Origin: Ktedonobacteraceae bacterium
Lineage (GTDB): Bacteria; Chloroflexota; Ktedonobacteria; Ktedonobacterales; Ktedonobacteraceae
DNA length: 38,037 nucleotides
Reading direction: 5' to 3'
Assembly (NCBI GenBank): GCA_019240835.1
Contig: JAFAXQ010000150.1
Location: 1-38,037 of the forward strand
This document shows, one piece after another, positions 16,206 to 24,394 of this stretch (the first letter of the stretch is position 1; every line of letters begins with the position of its first letter). A program made the position numbers and the translations under genes. Below the pieces are notes generated by a model. The model was not told the origin of the DNA, searched no databases, and was given only the letters and a program-made list of their open reading frames with translations.

Positions 16206-16364
16206 AGTGGTGCTCCTGGTCTTATTTGATGCGCAAGCGCAATGCTTTTTATTCAGGCTAAGGACACATCTTCTGCGTTTTTTTAGTACGTTCCACCTCT
16301 TGAGGTGTACAATATATTATTACATGAAAGAAGAATAAAAAACAAGGGATACCAAGAGATGCCC

Positions 16365-17276
16365 TTAGCCACGCAGCACATTACTCATGACAAACATGAG
16401 GTTAGCGGGCCGCTCGGCCATGCGACGTATGAGATAGGGATACCACTGCGAACCGTAGGGCACATATACACGCACGTTGTAACCCCAGTGTATCAACTTC
16501 TCTTGCAGGTCACGGCGCACACCATACAACATCTGAAACTCAAAAGTTGACTTACCAATACCGTAGTCGCTTACACGTCTACATGCTGCGTCGATGATAG
16601 CTTCGTCATGAGTAGCAATAGCGGGGAAATTCCCATGGGCCAGAAGCGGCATCATCAGCTTCACATAGCTGCCATCGACCTCGCTCTTGTGCTGGAAGGC
16701 GACCGCTTTAGATTCTTTATAAGCACCCTTGACCAGACGCACACGTACACCTCGCGCTATCAACTGCTTGATATCCTCCATGCTTCGGTAGAGATATGCT
16801 TGAATAACCGTGCCCACATGCTTAAATTGTTCGTGCATACGCAGTGTGATATCTACAGTTTGCTCGGTGTAGCTTGAATCCTCCATATCGATACAGACGA
16901 AGATTGAGCTGCTTTGTGCGTGCTCCAGGATAGCATGGATATTTTCTTCACACAGTGAGTGTGAGATGTCTAACCCCAGCGCAGTAAGTTTTAGTGAGAT
17001 ATTGGCGTCTATTTCGGCCTGTTTAATAGCATCGAGCAGTGTCATATACTCTTGAGTAGCTGCCCTTGCCTGTTTCTCATCCGACACATTCTCACCGAGC
17101 AGATTGAGCGTGGCCTGAATGCTCTTGCTATTGAGCACACGTGTAGCCTGCACAGCCTCGTTCAAAACCTCTCCGGCAACAAAACGGTGTGAAATGTTGC
17201 GTGCAGTCTGGTTATGTACAACGAAATCACGTAATTGCTGGTTTTGCGCAACATACAATAGGGCCTCTTTGAACAT
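16365..17276 (-). CDS. Proline dehydrogenase (monofunctional, FAD)
   Basis: It oxidises L-proline to 1-pyrroline-5-carboxylate and passes electrons through FAD to the quinone pool. The 303-residue protein is a TIM barrel with the family strands in order: NISLKLTALGLD, FVCIDMEDSSYTEQT, TVIQAYLYRS, VRLVKGAYKES, IATHDE, FEFQMLYGVR and VRVYVPYG, then WYPYLIRRMAERPAN carrying the two arginines that bind the proline carboxylate. It lacks the P5C dehydrogenase half of PutA, and no P5C dehydrogenase gene is nearby. AAGGAGAG precedes the ATG. A 74-residue gene ends 24 bp upstream, so the two form a likely operon. Confidence 0.95.
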   Translation of the reverse strand: MFKEALLYVAQNQQLRDFVVHNQTARNISHRFVAGEVLNEAVQATRVLNSKSIQATLNLLGENVSDEKQARAATQEYMTLLDAIKQAEIDANISLKLTALGLDISHSLCEENIHAILEHAQSSSIFVCIDMEDSSYTEQTVDITLRMHEQFKHVGTVIQAYLYRSMEDIKQLIARGVRVRLVKGAYKESKAVAFQHKSEVDGSYVKLMMPLLAHGNFPAIATHDEAIIDAACRRVSDYGIGKSTFEFQMLYGVRRDLQEKLIHWGYNVRVYVPYGSQWYPYLIRRMAERPANLMFVMSNVLRG

Positions 17277-17300
17277 GCAACTCTCCTTTGCTTACAAGCA

Positions 17301-17525
17301 CTATTTTTCAGGTCCGATGCGGCTCCATAGGTCCAGACGCATCAGTTCGTTGCGGGCATCAAAGCCAAATAATGAGGGGTCCATGTTGCGACCATGGCGA
17401 AGGACTAGGCTGCGTAGCATCTCAATCTGCTCGGATTTGCTCGCTGCATCGCGTTCAAAGGGAATATGTTGGGCAAGTTGTTCGATGGCTTGCCTATTGT
17501 ACCATTGCTCCTGTGTTTCAGACAT
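17301..17525 (-). CDS. Small protein of unknown function upstream of proline dehydrogenase
   Basis: A 74-residue, charged, helical protein (EQWYNRQAIEQLAQHIPFER, SEQIEMLRSLVLRHGRNMD). No domain recognised. It ends 24 bp before proline dehydrogenase on the same strand. The ATG at 17525 lacks a Shine-Dalgarno sequence, so the start or translation mode (leaderless) is uncertain. Confidence 0.55.
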   Translation of the reverse strand: MSETQEQWYNRQAIEQLAQHIPFERDAASKSEQIEMLRSLVLRHGRNMDPSLFGFDARNELMRLDLWSRIGPEK

Positions 17526-17605
17526 GCTATGTTTATTGATGATTGCTTGGACAAAACTTCTGTACCAATCGTAGCACCTTTATGAAAACTATTCAAGGAG
17601 GGAGT

Positions 17606-18121
17606 ATGCCAATTCTACCTTTTAAGGGTATATGGCCCACTATTGCGCAAGATGTCTTTATTGCAGCAGGAGCTGTTGTCATTGGGGATGTCACTATTCA
17701 CGAGGGGGCAAGTATTTGGTACAACGCCGTTGTGCGAGGCGATGTGGCCCCTATCATTATAGGTCGCAACAGCAATATCCAAGATAACTGCACGCTGCAT
17801 GTCGATGCCGACGCACCGCTGATCATTGGTAAAGAATGCACCATCGGGCATAACGCAGTCTTACATGGTGCGACTATAGGAGATAGGGTGCTGATAGGAA
17901 TGAATGCCGTGGTGCTCTCCCATGCCCACGTTGGCATACAGACAATTATCGGAGCCTGCGCTCTACTAGGGGTGCGCAAAAGCATTCCGGCTGGGGTGCT
18001 AGCGCTCGGTGTGCCCGCCCGAGTAGTGCGAGAGTTGACGGAAGCCGAGCGCACGCACCTCGTGGAAAGTGCAGACGGTTATGTTGAACAGGCGCGATTG
18101 CATAAAGCATCCACGCCATGA
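17606..18121 (+). CDS. Gamma-carbonic anhydrase family protein (left-handed beta-helix)
   Basis: A 171-residue hexapeptide-repeat protein. Family residues are all present: R44 and D46 (VVRGD), Q59, and the three zinc-binding histidines H65 (NCTLHVD), H82 (IGHNAV) and H87 (VLHGAT). The turns GRNSNIQDN, GKECTIGHN and IGDRVLIGMN mark successive coils. It is shorter than the archaeal Cam enzyme and lacks the acidic loop, as in the YrdA/CaiE subgroup, so hydration of CO2 is possible but not assured. The frame is open from 17543, but AAGGAGG five bases before the ATG at 17606 fixes the start. It is divergent from the proline dehydrogenase pair. Confidence 0.88.
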   Translation: MPILPFKGIWPTIAQDVFIAAGAVVIGDVTIHEGASIWYNAVVRGDVAPIIIGRNSNIQDNCTLHVDADAPLIIGKECTIGHNAVLHGATIGDRVLIGMNAVVLSHAHVGIQTIIGACALLGVRKSIPAGVLALGVPARVVRELTEAERTHLVESADGYVEQARLHKASTP

Positions 18122-18122
18122 A

Positions 18123-18151
18123 ATACACCTTCGGCCTGGCAGAGGGTGTAT
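18123..18151. terminator. Hairpin between convergent genes
   Basis: ATACACC (18123-18129) pairs with GGTGTAT (18145-18151), extendable by three bases through a G-T pair. It sits directly between the carbonic anhydrase stop and the copper-protein stop and probably ends both transcripts. Confidence 0.6.
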
Positions 18152-18152
18152 C

Positions 18153-20129
18153 TCATGTTATCGTCACTTGAAAGACCTCCCTCACGGGAGCTTGTCGCGG
18201 ACGCTGTACTACTAGCCCGACGTCCCAGAGACCTGCCATCGAAAACACCCTGCCCTTAGGGAATGAAGCTGCGTAGACAGGATTGCCTCTCTGTACTGTT
18301 ATACGCGTTGTCCCCATGTCCATCACCACCATATTGATAGTGAAGTATACCTGTGCATCAGTTACTGGCTTGCCGTTGAGGTCGTTGATGATGACGACGA
18401 GGGTGTTGGTGGCATTTACGCGCCCCGGTATCAGTTGGAACGTGAGCGAGAGGTTATCGACTTGCTTCGTCTGCGTAGTTTCGGCATTCGTGGACGATAG
18501 AGTGTCGGTGTAGGTAGTGTTGGGAAAGACGATAGGTGGAGCGTAGAAGTCCATGAAGGCGGCGCAGAGTAGGATAGCCACGCAGACTGTCACCTGGATA
18601 CTCAAGAGCTGTTTCATGCGATGACCTGTCTGTTCCAAGGCGAAGAGGCGCGTACGTCGTGTGGGCAGCTCGGCGTTAACGACAGGAAGTAGTACGGTCT
18701 GCCGTGTGAACCTGGGGCCAAGGATGAGCAGGGTGTAAGCACTGAGCAGCACAATGATTGCAATGAGAATGATCTTGACGAGTAGCGTACGCCCATAGGG
18801 ATCGCTGAGCAATTGCTGTGCACTGCTCAGCGCTGACTCGCCCAGGAAGAGGCAACTGATCAGCAGCACACCAGCGCAGCAGAGGACGAGCGGTGTGAAG
18901 TAGCGCAGAAAGAGCGAGAGCATTCCCTCCGCAGAATCAGAGCGCAGAGTGAGCGGCAACAACAAAAGGCCGAGGTAGCCCAGCCCACCAAACCAGATAC
19001 ATTGCGCAGCTAGGTAGAGCCAGTCAAAGACGATGGTGCTTACATGCAGTTGCGCAACCTGTGCTTCATCGCTCGTGAGTGCCTGTGTAAGGATAATTAG
19101 GCCCGCCAGCACTATCCAAACGAAGGTGTAGCTTTGCTGTACTTGTGTAGTCGAGTGACTTTTTCCCTCTTCTTTCGTAATGCCGTCAGACGTCCTCCGC
19201 TCACGCGTAATCTCCACAGCTAGTGGTCCCGAACGCATCACGGGCAGCGCTACCTCTTGTGCCGGTGCGTGCCCTCGACTCGTCCACCAGAGCAGCCCGA
19301 GGGCGAGCAGCAGCAGTGCTGCACGCAGTAGCCAGAGGTGGCCGTAGGTGGTCTGCGTGAGCAGTGGACCTAGCATGCCAAAGTCGATATATCCATCATT
19401 GAGAACCTGCATTGCGCGTATAGCGTGCAGCAGAAGCATAACAGCCTCGCCGACTAGCAGCCCTGTCAGGCAGAGCCACTGCACTGGTAGAGCCTGCCTC
19501 TGTGCTAGTGCGATGAGGGCCGAATCTCTGTGTGGTGTGCTTAAAATGAAGCGCTCCATAACTAGAAGGCCCACCCAGAAGGTAAGGGCAATCAGCACAA
19601 GCCACTCCCAGCCAATAGTCAACACTGCAAATAGACTGAGTGTTTGCACCCCCTGCACATCATTGCTACTGCTAGGACCAAGTGTTGACACACCGCTTAA
19701 CCCTGTGCTCGAATGACCTACATTGAAACCGATGAGGCCAAAGGTAGTATGTCCATCGCCATCGGCTAGAGCAGTCCACCTGACTTCATAGCCACCTTGA
19801 GGAAGTTGATCGGGCATCCTGACTGGCGTGTCCAGTTCGTACGCATCGCTGCTAGCGACGCTGCTATGTGCCGCGCTTACATTGAGCAACTGCCCGTCAG
19901 GAGAGATAACATAAACATGGGCCACACTGATAGGGCTAATAGGAGCATTGAAGAAGACACGCACTACCTTCGGTACCCTGTCAATGGTCGAGCCATCGAC
20001 AGGGTCGGAGCCAATGACAAAAGCATGTGCGAATGCCGTTGGTTGCTGAAGCATACTGAGGCAGATAGTGGCGAAAATGCTCAGTAGAAGTGCTGGCAAA
20101 AGGCTATGCGTAAAAAATCGTAGCTGCAT
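18153..20129 (-). CDS. CopC-CopD-type copper protein with C-terminal YtkA-like domain
   Basis: The 658-residue protein has a signal peptide ending TAFA at 31-34, leaving H35 as the mature N-terminus, the first copper ligand of CopC. D125 and H127 (DGDGHTTFG) fit the remaining ligands. Residues 35-140 are the CopC beta-sandwich; about 170-545 hold CopD-like membrane helices (for example WEWLVLIALTFWVGLLV, WLYLAAQCIWFGGLGYLGLL). Residues 560-658 are a beta-rich YtkA-like extracytoplasmic domain (LNGKPVTDAQVYFTINM). The arrangement resembles YcnJ of Bacillus and implies copper uptake or handling at the membrane. AAGGA lies five bases before the ATG. No copper sensor or export gene is adjacent. 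Confidence 0.88.
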   Translation of the reverse strand: MQLRFFTHSLLPALLLSIFATICLSMLQQPTAFAHAFVIGSDPVDGSTIDRVPKVVRVFFNAPISPISVAHVYVISPDGQLLNVSAAHSSVASSDAYELDTPVRMPDQLPQGGYEVRWTALADGDGHTTFGLIGFNVGHSSTGLSGVSTLGPSSSNDVQGVQTLSLFAVLTIGWEWLVLIALTFWVGLLVMERFILSTPHRDSALIALAQRQALPVQWLCLTGLLVGEAVMLLLHAIRAMQVLNDGYIDFGMLGPLLTQTTYGHLWLLRAALLLLALGLLWWTSRGHAPAQEVALPVMRSGPLAVEITRERRTSDGITKEEGKSHSTTQVQQSYTFVWIVLAGLIILTQALTSDEAQVAQLHVSTIVFDWLYLAAQCIWFGGLGYLGLLLLPLTLRSDSAEGMLSLFLRYFTPLVLCCAGVLLISCLFLGESALSSAQQLLSDPYGRTLLVKIILIAIIVLLSAYTLLILGPRFTRQTVLLPVVNAELPTRRTRLFALEQTGHRMKQLLSIQVTVCVAILLCAAFMDFYAPPIVFPNTTYTDTLSSTNAETTQTKQVDNLSLTFQLIPGRVNATNTLVVIINDLNGKPVTDAQVYFTINMVVMDMGTTRITVQRGNPVYAASFPKGRVFSMAGLWDVGLVVQRPRQAPVREVFQVTIT

Positions 20130-20285
20130 GTATCCTTCTTTGTGAAAGTTTTCGCAAAAAAATTGTACATCAGTCTAGATAGTGGACGCAATAGCATACT
20201 TAAGAATACATTTGAAACGCACAGAAGGGTAAACTCGTATAAGCAAAAAGGGGTCTGGCCTTGGTTTAATATATAAGGAGGAAAT

Positions 20286-20618
20286 ATGCTAACACTCACG
20301 TCTGACATCGGTATTAGAATCGGTAACACTGCCTTCTCATTTAGTCTCAGCCTCATCATCTACTTGATCATTGCAGCCCTTATCGGGCTGATCGCGGAAG
20401 GTCTGGTAGGCCGACGCCTTCCCTTCGGCTTCATTGGAGCTATTATTGCTGCGCTTATCGGCATTTGGCTCATGACCCAGATAATCATCATCACTGGCGT
20501 TGGCGATATCATTCTCTATGGTGTGCCGCTCGTGCGAGCGCTCATCGGCGCACTCATCTTCGTAGCAATCTGGAATGTGATTGTCTCAGCCTTCTACAGA
20601 AGGCGCGATTACGTGTAG
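20286..20618 (+). CDS. YmgE/YeaQ (GlsB)-family small membrane protein
   Basis: A 110-residue protein with three to four hydrophobic helices: SLSLIIYLIIAALIGLIAEG, FGFIGAIIAALIGIWLM and LVRALIGALIFVAIWNVIV. The glycine-rich pattern G-L-x-A-E-G-L-V-G-R then P-x-G-F-x-G-A-I is that of transglycosylase-associated/GlsB proteins, often stress-induced; the true function is unknown. AAGGAGG precedes the ATG. It is divergent from the copper gene, with a strong terminator downstream. Confidence 0.85.
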   Translation: MLTLTSDIGIRIGNTAFSFSLSLIIYLIIAALIGLIAEGLVGRRLPFGFIGAIIAALIGIWLMTQIIIITGVGDIILYGVPLVRALIGALIFVAIWNVIVSAFYRRRDYV

Positions 20619-20639
20619 CAATACGGAAAAAAGTGCATC

Positions 20640-20683
20640 CTATGAAGAATTTTCCCACGGCAGCGTGGGAAAATTCTTCATAG
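20640..20683. terminator. Strong bidirectional terminator hairpin
   Basis: A 20-bp perfect stem (20640-20659 with 20664-20683) and a GCAG loop, with A/T-rich bases on both sides of the stem's G-C core. It separates the ends of the YmgE-like gene and the XRE-GAF gene. Confidence 0.85.
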
Positions 20684-20693
20684 TTTGCTTGCT

Positions 20694-21692
20694 TTAAACG
20701 ACCTGTTTGGCCAGAGCAAAGGACATCAGTTCCCGCTCGAGCTGTTGGTAGACCTGAGTTTCGGCTTCATGGATGTACAGCGCTTGTCCCTGCCTACGTA
20801 ACTGCATGCCCAGGTGCGTTACTCGCTCACGGAAATTGGCCAAGAGTGGGCGTTGCTCTTCGTAGGATGGCATCACCGCTAAGCGAATGTGCTCAGGTGC
20901 GTAGAAATCCTGCTCTGCAAAGGCTACGCTAAGAGCATCGGCGGCCTGCTCTAGTAACTGTTGACGCTCTGGGGTGAGGGTATGAGGCAGTATGCCTGCT
21001 GCAGCTAGACAGCCCGCCGTCTTGCCGCCTCGTCGAATAGGACACACTGCTACAGTTCGCAAGGGATCAACGGGGGCCAAGGGCAAGAGCGGTTCCACAT
21101 GCTCATAGTCGGGAACCACGCTACTATGTCCCCGACTGACTGCATAGCCCGAGAGCGACTCGGCACCAAAGAAGGCAATATCTTGCAGCATTTCACATGG
21201 CAAATTGTCGGTGGCCGCTCTACAGGTGGTAACCAGACTGCGCACAAAGGGAGGTTGCTGGGGCGCAAGACATTGCAACACGACGACGAGTAAGCCGTCC
21301 TCTTCGCCATTCATCAGCTTGATAAGCTCTGCCAGGACGAAGTCGGTAATGGCAATGTAGGAGATGGGAACAGAGTAGCCAGACAGCAGTTTGAACAATT
21401 GCCTGTAGAAGGCAGCAGGAAGCTCACCCGCTGGTTTCCTAGCCGGCAGAGAGAGCGAAGGCACAAGAGTCGGGAATTCCCGGGCGATTGACGTACGCAG
21501 AGGACCGGCATAAGGGGCAGGAACTGCATTAAGCAAGCGAGTCAAGCTTTCTAGGCGCGGGCGACTATCTTTCTGAATCCAACGGGCCAAGGTCACGGGA
21601 TTCACGCCAATCTGCTGCGCAAGATGCTCACGTGCTCGTCGCTCTTTGATGAGCGTTGCTAGCACATCACGCCAACAAGACGTGTCATTCAT
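20694..21692 (-). CDS. XRE-type regulator with GAF-like sensor domain
   Basis: The 332-residue protein begins with a helix-turn-helix (REHLAQQIGVNPVTLARWIQ at about 21-40). Residues ~95-260 have the layout of a GAF domain (FYRQLFKLLSGYSV, then VRSLVTTCRAATD, SGYAVSRGHSSVVPD, and RTVAVCPIRRGGKTAGCLAA), followed by a helical C-terminus. It probably senses a small ligand or redox state and controls transcription; both ligand and targets are unknown. A consensus promoter with two dyads lies upstream, which suggests autoregulation. The ribosome site is poor (GGAG about 15 bases before the ATG). It is not close to the four-member XRE family. Confidence 0.75.
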   Translation of the reverse strand: MNDTSCWRDVLATLIKERRAREHLAQQIGVNPVTLARWIQKDSRPRLESLTRLLNAVPAPYAGPLRTSIAREFPTLVPSLSLPARKPAGELPAAFYRQLFKLLSGYSVPISYIAITDFVLAELIKLMNGEEDGLLVVVLQCLAPQQPPFVRSLVTTCRAATDNLPCEMLQDIAFFGAESLSGYAVSRGHSSVVPDYEHVEPLLPLAPVDPLRTVAVCPIRRGGKTAGCLAAAGILPHTLTPERQQLLEQAADALSVAFAEQDFYAPEHIRLAVMPSYEEQRPLLANFRERVTHLGMQLRRQGQALYIHEAETQVYQQLERELMSFALAKQVV

Positions 21693-21730
21693 ATGGGCGC
21701 TTCTTTCTCCATAAACTGGGTTTGCTAACG

Positions 21731-21747
21731 GTGTGAAAGTTTCTCAC
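21731..21747 (-). promoter_or_regulatory. Candidate operator at the start site of the XRE-GAF gene
   Basis: An imperfect dyad GTGTGAAA-G-TTTCTCAC (one T/T mismatch per arm), placed about where transcription from the 21752-21780 promoter would start. Confidence 0.4.
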
Positions 21748-21751
21748 TTCA

Positions 21752-21780
21752 AGTATATAAGTAGAAGGGGTTAATGTCAA
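21752..21780 (-). promoter_or_regulatory. Consensus promoter of the XRE-GAF regulator
   Basis: On the minus strand, TTGACA (21780-21775), a 17-bp spacer and TATACT (21757-21752): a near-perfect sigma-70 type promoter about 60 bp upstream of the ATG. Confidence 0.75.
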
Positions 21781-21794
21781 TAGACGTATTGACA
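21775..21794. promoter_or_regulatory. Palindrome overlapping the -35 of the XRE-GAF promoter
   Basis: TGTCAATA (21775-21782), GACG, TATTGACA (21787-21794): perfect 8-bp arms that include the -35 hexamer. A good candidate operator for a dimeric regulator, most simply the XRE-GAF protein itself. Confidence 0.55.
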
Positions 21795-21836
21795 AAGGAT
21801 AGAGACGTGATTCTTACAAATGAGTACTTGCAAACA

Positions 21837-22997
21837 TCAGCTTAATAATTCTTTCACCATCACTGCACCGATAATCGAGCCATCGGTACTGCTATAGCCA
21901 TAGAGCACCACCAATCCCTCCTGCAATCCACTCTTGAAGCTGGAAGCGAAACTGACATTGGCTGCAAAGGTCGTATTACCATTGTTACTCGCACCTGTGG
22001 CATCAGCATGTCCGATATCCTTATAGAGGTGATCGAGCACGACAATACTGCCAATTTTGCCTGTGGAGCTAGTGCCATTCCCCTTGATCGTTATGGGACT
22101 GCTCAGGTAGTCGCGACTATGTGGCGACGTGAGTGCCATGCCGTCGGAGGTCACAGCAGTGACGCTCCAGATACCATTGTTGGTGTTGTTTTCAAGCCGA
22201 CTCAGCGAGACTTTGATAGAGCCGCCACCAGGGGAGGTGCTCTTGACGGTAACTACTGCGTTGGCATCGTGTGGACCTCCGCCGCTCACGATGGTGGTGG
22301 ATGCATTCAGGCTCCAGTGTAGCAGGTTCGCAGCTAGTCCGGCAGCGGTTGCATCAGCATGTAGCTTCCAGCTTTGCTGTCCCTGATTCACCTGCTGTTG
22401 GTCGGCCTCGGCTTGATAGCGCGTCAGGTCAGGGAAGATACCAGGAAAGGAGACGGGAATGAGCGTACCCACTTGCTCCGACCAGGCGAATTCGCGAAAG
22501 AGGTCCATCTGCAACGCCGTCGTATTCTTGTTTATACTGGAATTCTGGTCCACCTCGCCCGTGAGCAGAGTGTTGTACGCGCTGATGCGTGCATCACCCT
22601 TGTAAAGGCCTAGCAGCTTAAAAAGCTGCTTCGGACTAGGATCAGTAATGTTGTCGTAGATGTAGACATCAAGTACTGCTCCCGTCCCTTCGGCTCTCAC
22701 TGTTATTAGTGCTTGTAGAGAAGCATCATTTTTTACGTGTGCGCACGTTACTTTTTCAACGTTGTTTACATCCGCTTGGGTCGGTATGATAGGATTCCAA
22801 TAGGTAGCAAGGCTCACTGCTACTGGGCAAGGCTGCTCTCCCATATGGACTGTTGCTGTGGTATTGAGAGCGTTTGTCACGCTATTGCCAGCAGATGTAG
22901 CGTCACCACTCCCATTAGCACTACAAGCGACTAGAGCGCTTAGCAGCATGAGAAACATTACCACTATCATAGGCTTGCCATAGACTTTTTTTTGCAT
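21837..22997 (-). CDS. Predicted lipoprotein of unknown function
   Basis: A 386-residue protein with a short basic start, a hydrophobic helix (MIVVMFLMLLSALVAC) and a lipobox LVAC at the cleavage site, so it is anchored to the outer face of the membrane. Residues ~50-280 form a mixed region with no recognised family (TLLTGEVDQNSSINKNTTAL). The last ~100 residues (LTSPHSRDYLSSPITIKGNG to DGSIIGAVMVKELLS) are beta-rich and recall a Gmad2-like immunoglobulin domain, tentatively. The ATG at 22997 has GGAGG six bases upstream and is preferred over 23009. It is transcribed towards the XRE-GAF gene. Confidence 0.7.
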   Translation of the reverse strand: MQKKVYGKPMIVVMFLMLLSALVACSANGSGDATSAGNSVTNALNTTATVHMGEQPCPVAVSLATYWNPIIPTQADVNNVEKVTCAHVKNDASLQALITVRAEGTGAVLDVYIYDNITDPSPKQLFKLLGLYKGDARISAYNTLLTGEVDQNSSINKNTTALQMDLFREFAWSEQVGTLIPVSFPGIFPDLTRYQAEADQQQVNQGQQSWKLHADATAAGLAANLLHWSLNASTTIVSGGGPHDANAVVTVKSTSPGGGSIKVSLSRLENNTNNGIWSVTAVTSDGMALTSPHSRDYLSSPITIKGNGTSSTGKIGSIVVLDHLYKDIGHADATGASNNGNTTFAANVSFASSFKSGLQEGLVVLYGYSSTDGSIIGAVMVKELLS

Positions 22998-23321
22998 AGA
23001 AACCTCCACACGCTTTTTTATATTTTATATCAGGGCCATCCTCAAGCCTTTGTATAAGGGCAACAGCCCTATAAGACCCCAATTAGCATAACACGAACAT
23101 AAAGAGAAGATGTATGCATATGGCCTATTCGGTCTATCATGAAAAACTGAGGTGCGAAAAACCTGCAGGCCAAACGTTCCTAATATATAGAAGAGTCAAA
23201 TTTCAAGAGCCAGACATTGGTGGCTACCACACCTAGCTTTTGAAACGACTATTCTGCATCTTTTTTCTTACTATAGACGTATACTAAACAATCACCTGTC
23301 ACAATTGTAGAAGGGTGACGG
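22998..23321. other. AT-rich intergenic region
   Basis: 324 bp between the divergent lipoprotein gene and the small acidic protein gene. It holds an AGGGC-AACA-GCCCT mini-hairpin at 23057-23070 in the lipoprotein leader and several TATATA stretches, but no ORF with a ribosome site and no clear promoter pair. Confidence 0.45.
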
Positions 23322-23567
23322 GTGTGGAAGATGGAAGGGAATTCACTACTTTTTATTAATGGGGGTATAACTGTGGCAACAAGCGGAGAACTACGAGCAA
23401 TCATCGAAGAGCTAGCTCTGATTGACGTCGGAGACGCAGCTAGCTATCTCGGGGAAGAGGGCCAACTAGAGGGGGAAGAGCTAGATATGCCTGTCTCTGC
23501 AGACATCGACGAAGCTGAACTGATGGTGTTGTGCAACAGTACGACTTATCTTGCCCAGCAGGGCTAG
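23322..23567 (+). CDS. Small acidic protein of unknown function
   Basis: An 81-codon frame from a GTG, or 64 codons from the GTG at 23373, which has GGGGGT six bases upstream and is a good alternative. The product is strongly acidic and helical (ELRAIIEELALIDVGDAASY, EEGQLEGEELDMPVSADIDE) and ends LCNSTTYLAQQG. No family recognised. It has its own terminator. Low charge balance and isolation make function unclear, and it could be a chance frame. Confidence 0.45.
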   Translation: MWKMEGNSLLFINGGITVATSGELRAIIEELALIDVGDAASYLGEEGQLEGEELDMPVSADIDEAELMVLCNSTTYLAQQG

Positions 23568-23592
23568 CAAGCGTACTTGTCTTATAACTAAC

Positions 23593-23631
23593 GTGCGAAC
23601 TGGTGCCGACTAAGTTGGTACCAGTTCGCAC
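23593..23631. terminator. 15-bp hairpin between convergent genes
   Basis: GTGCGAACTGGTGCC (23593-23607) pairs with GGTACCAGTTCGCAC (23617-23631), one G-T pair, 9-base loop. It lies between the small acidic gene and the metallophosphoesterase gene. Confidence 0.75.
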
Positions 23632-23639
23632 ACATGGAT

Positions 23640-24350
23640 TCAATATTTTGCTTCGGTGAGCACTTTGATACGCTTCTCGACGCTTGGTATGCCGCTGGTC
23701 TTGAGTTGCTTCACTACCTCATTAACGTCGTACTCAACACGGCGATGCTCTGCCTGCCAAGTGTGATCACGCCAAGTGAGAATAGCGTAAGCGGCGCGCA
23801 GATCCTGGTCGCGTGGCATCCCACAACTGCCAGCATCAACTAGTAGCAGATGACGCCAACGCCGCTGATAGGCGATGTGTAGATGACCAAAGGCCAGCGC
23901 ACCGCTAGATGACTCCAGCCCTCCAAGCAAGTGCTCCAGCAGGCTATCCGGCGCATCTGGGGCAATGTGATCTTCTAGGTTGAGCGGATTAGCATGCACT
24001 ACGAGTACATCCGTTCTATCTGGATGCGTAGCAAGATGAGAGAACGGCAGCGAAGCTAGGTAATCGATGCCCTTTGACCCAATCTGCTCACGCGTCCAGG
24101 CAACGACACTCTGCTTCTTAGCGCTCTTCTCTGGCGCTTCTGAAACAATTTCTACATCTGTATTGCCACAGACAACGGGGCAGTCCAATGCCTGCACTAG
24201 CTCTAAAACTTCCTTGGGACGCGGACCATTCAGGCAGAGATCGCCAGCCACAACAGTCAGATCAATATACGGTTGTTGTGCTAAATCCTGTAACACCGCC
24301 TCCAATGCAAGCAGATTACCATGAATATCTGCTAAAACTGCAATGCGCAT
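23640..24350 (-). CDS. Metallophosphoesterase (YfcE/calcineurin-like)
   Basis: A 236-residue phosphodiesterase-fold protein with the full set of metal motifs: D8-I-H10-G-N12, GDLC with D37, GNTD with N63, VHANP and GHLH. Two metal ions are expected; the substrate could be a cyclic nucleotide, dinucleotide or phosphoprotein, which cannot be told from sequence. It is cytoplasmic and stands alone, 44 bp upstream (in its own direction of transcription) of nothing it obviously works with. The ribosome site is weak (AGGA ten bases before the ATG). Confidence 0.9.
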   Translation of the reverse strand: MRIAVLADIHGNLLALEAVLQDLAQQPYIDLTVVAGDLCLNGPRPKEVLELVQALDCPVVCGNTDVEIVSEAPEKSAKKQSVVAWTREQIGSKGIDYLASLPFSHLATHPDRTDVLVVHANPLNLEDHIAPDAPDSLLEHLLGGLESSSGALAFGHLHIAYQRRWRHLLLVDAGSCGMPRDQDLRAAYAILTWRDHTWQAEHRRVEYDVNEVVKQLKTSGIPSVEKRIKVLTEAKY

Positions 24351-24394
24351 AAAATCTATTGTCCTAATAAAGAATGAGGAAAATTCTACTAAAC

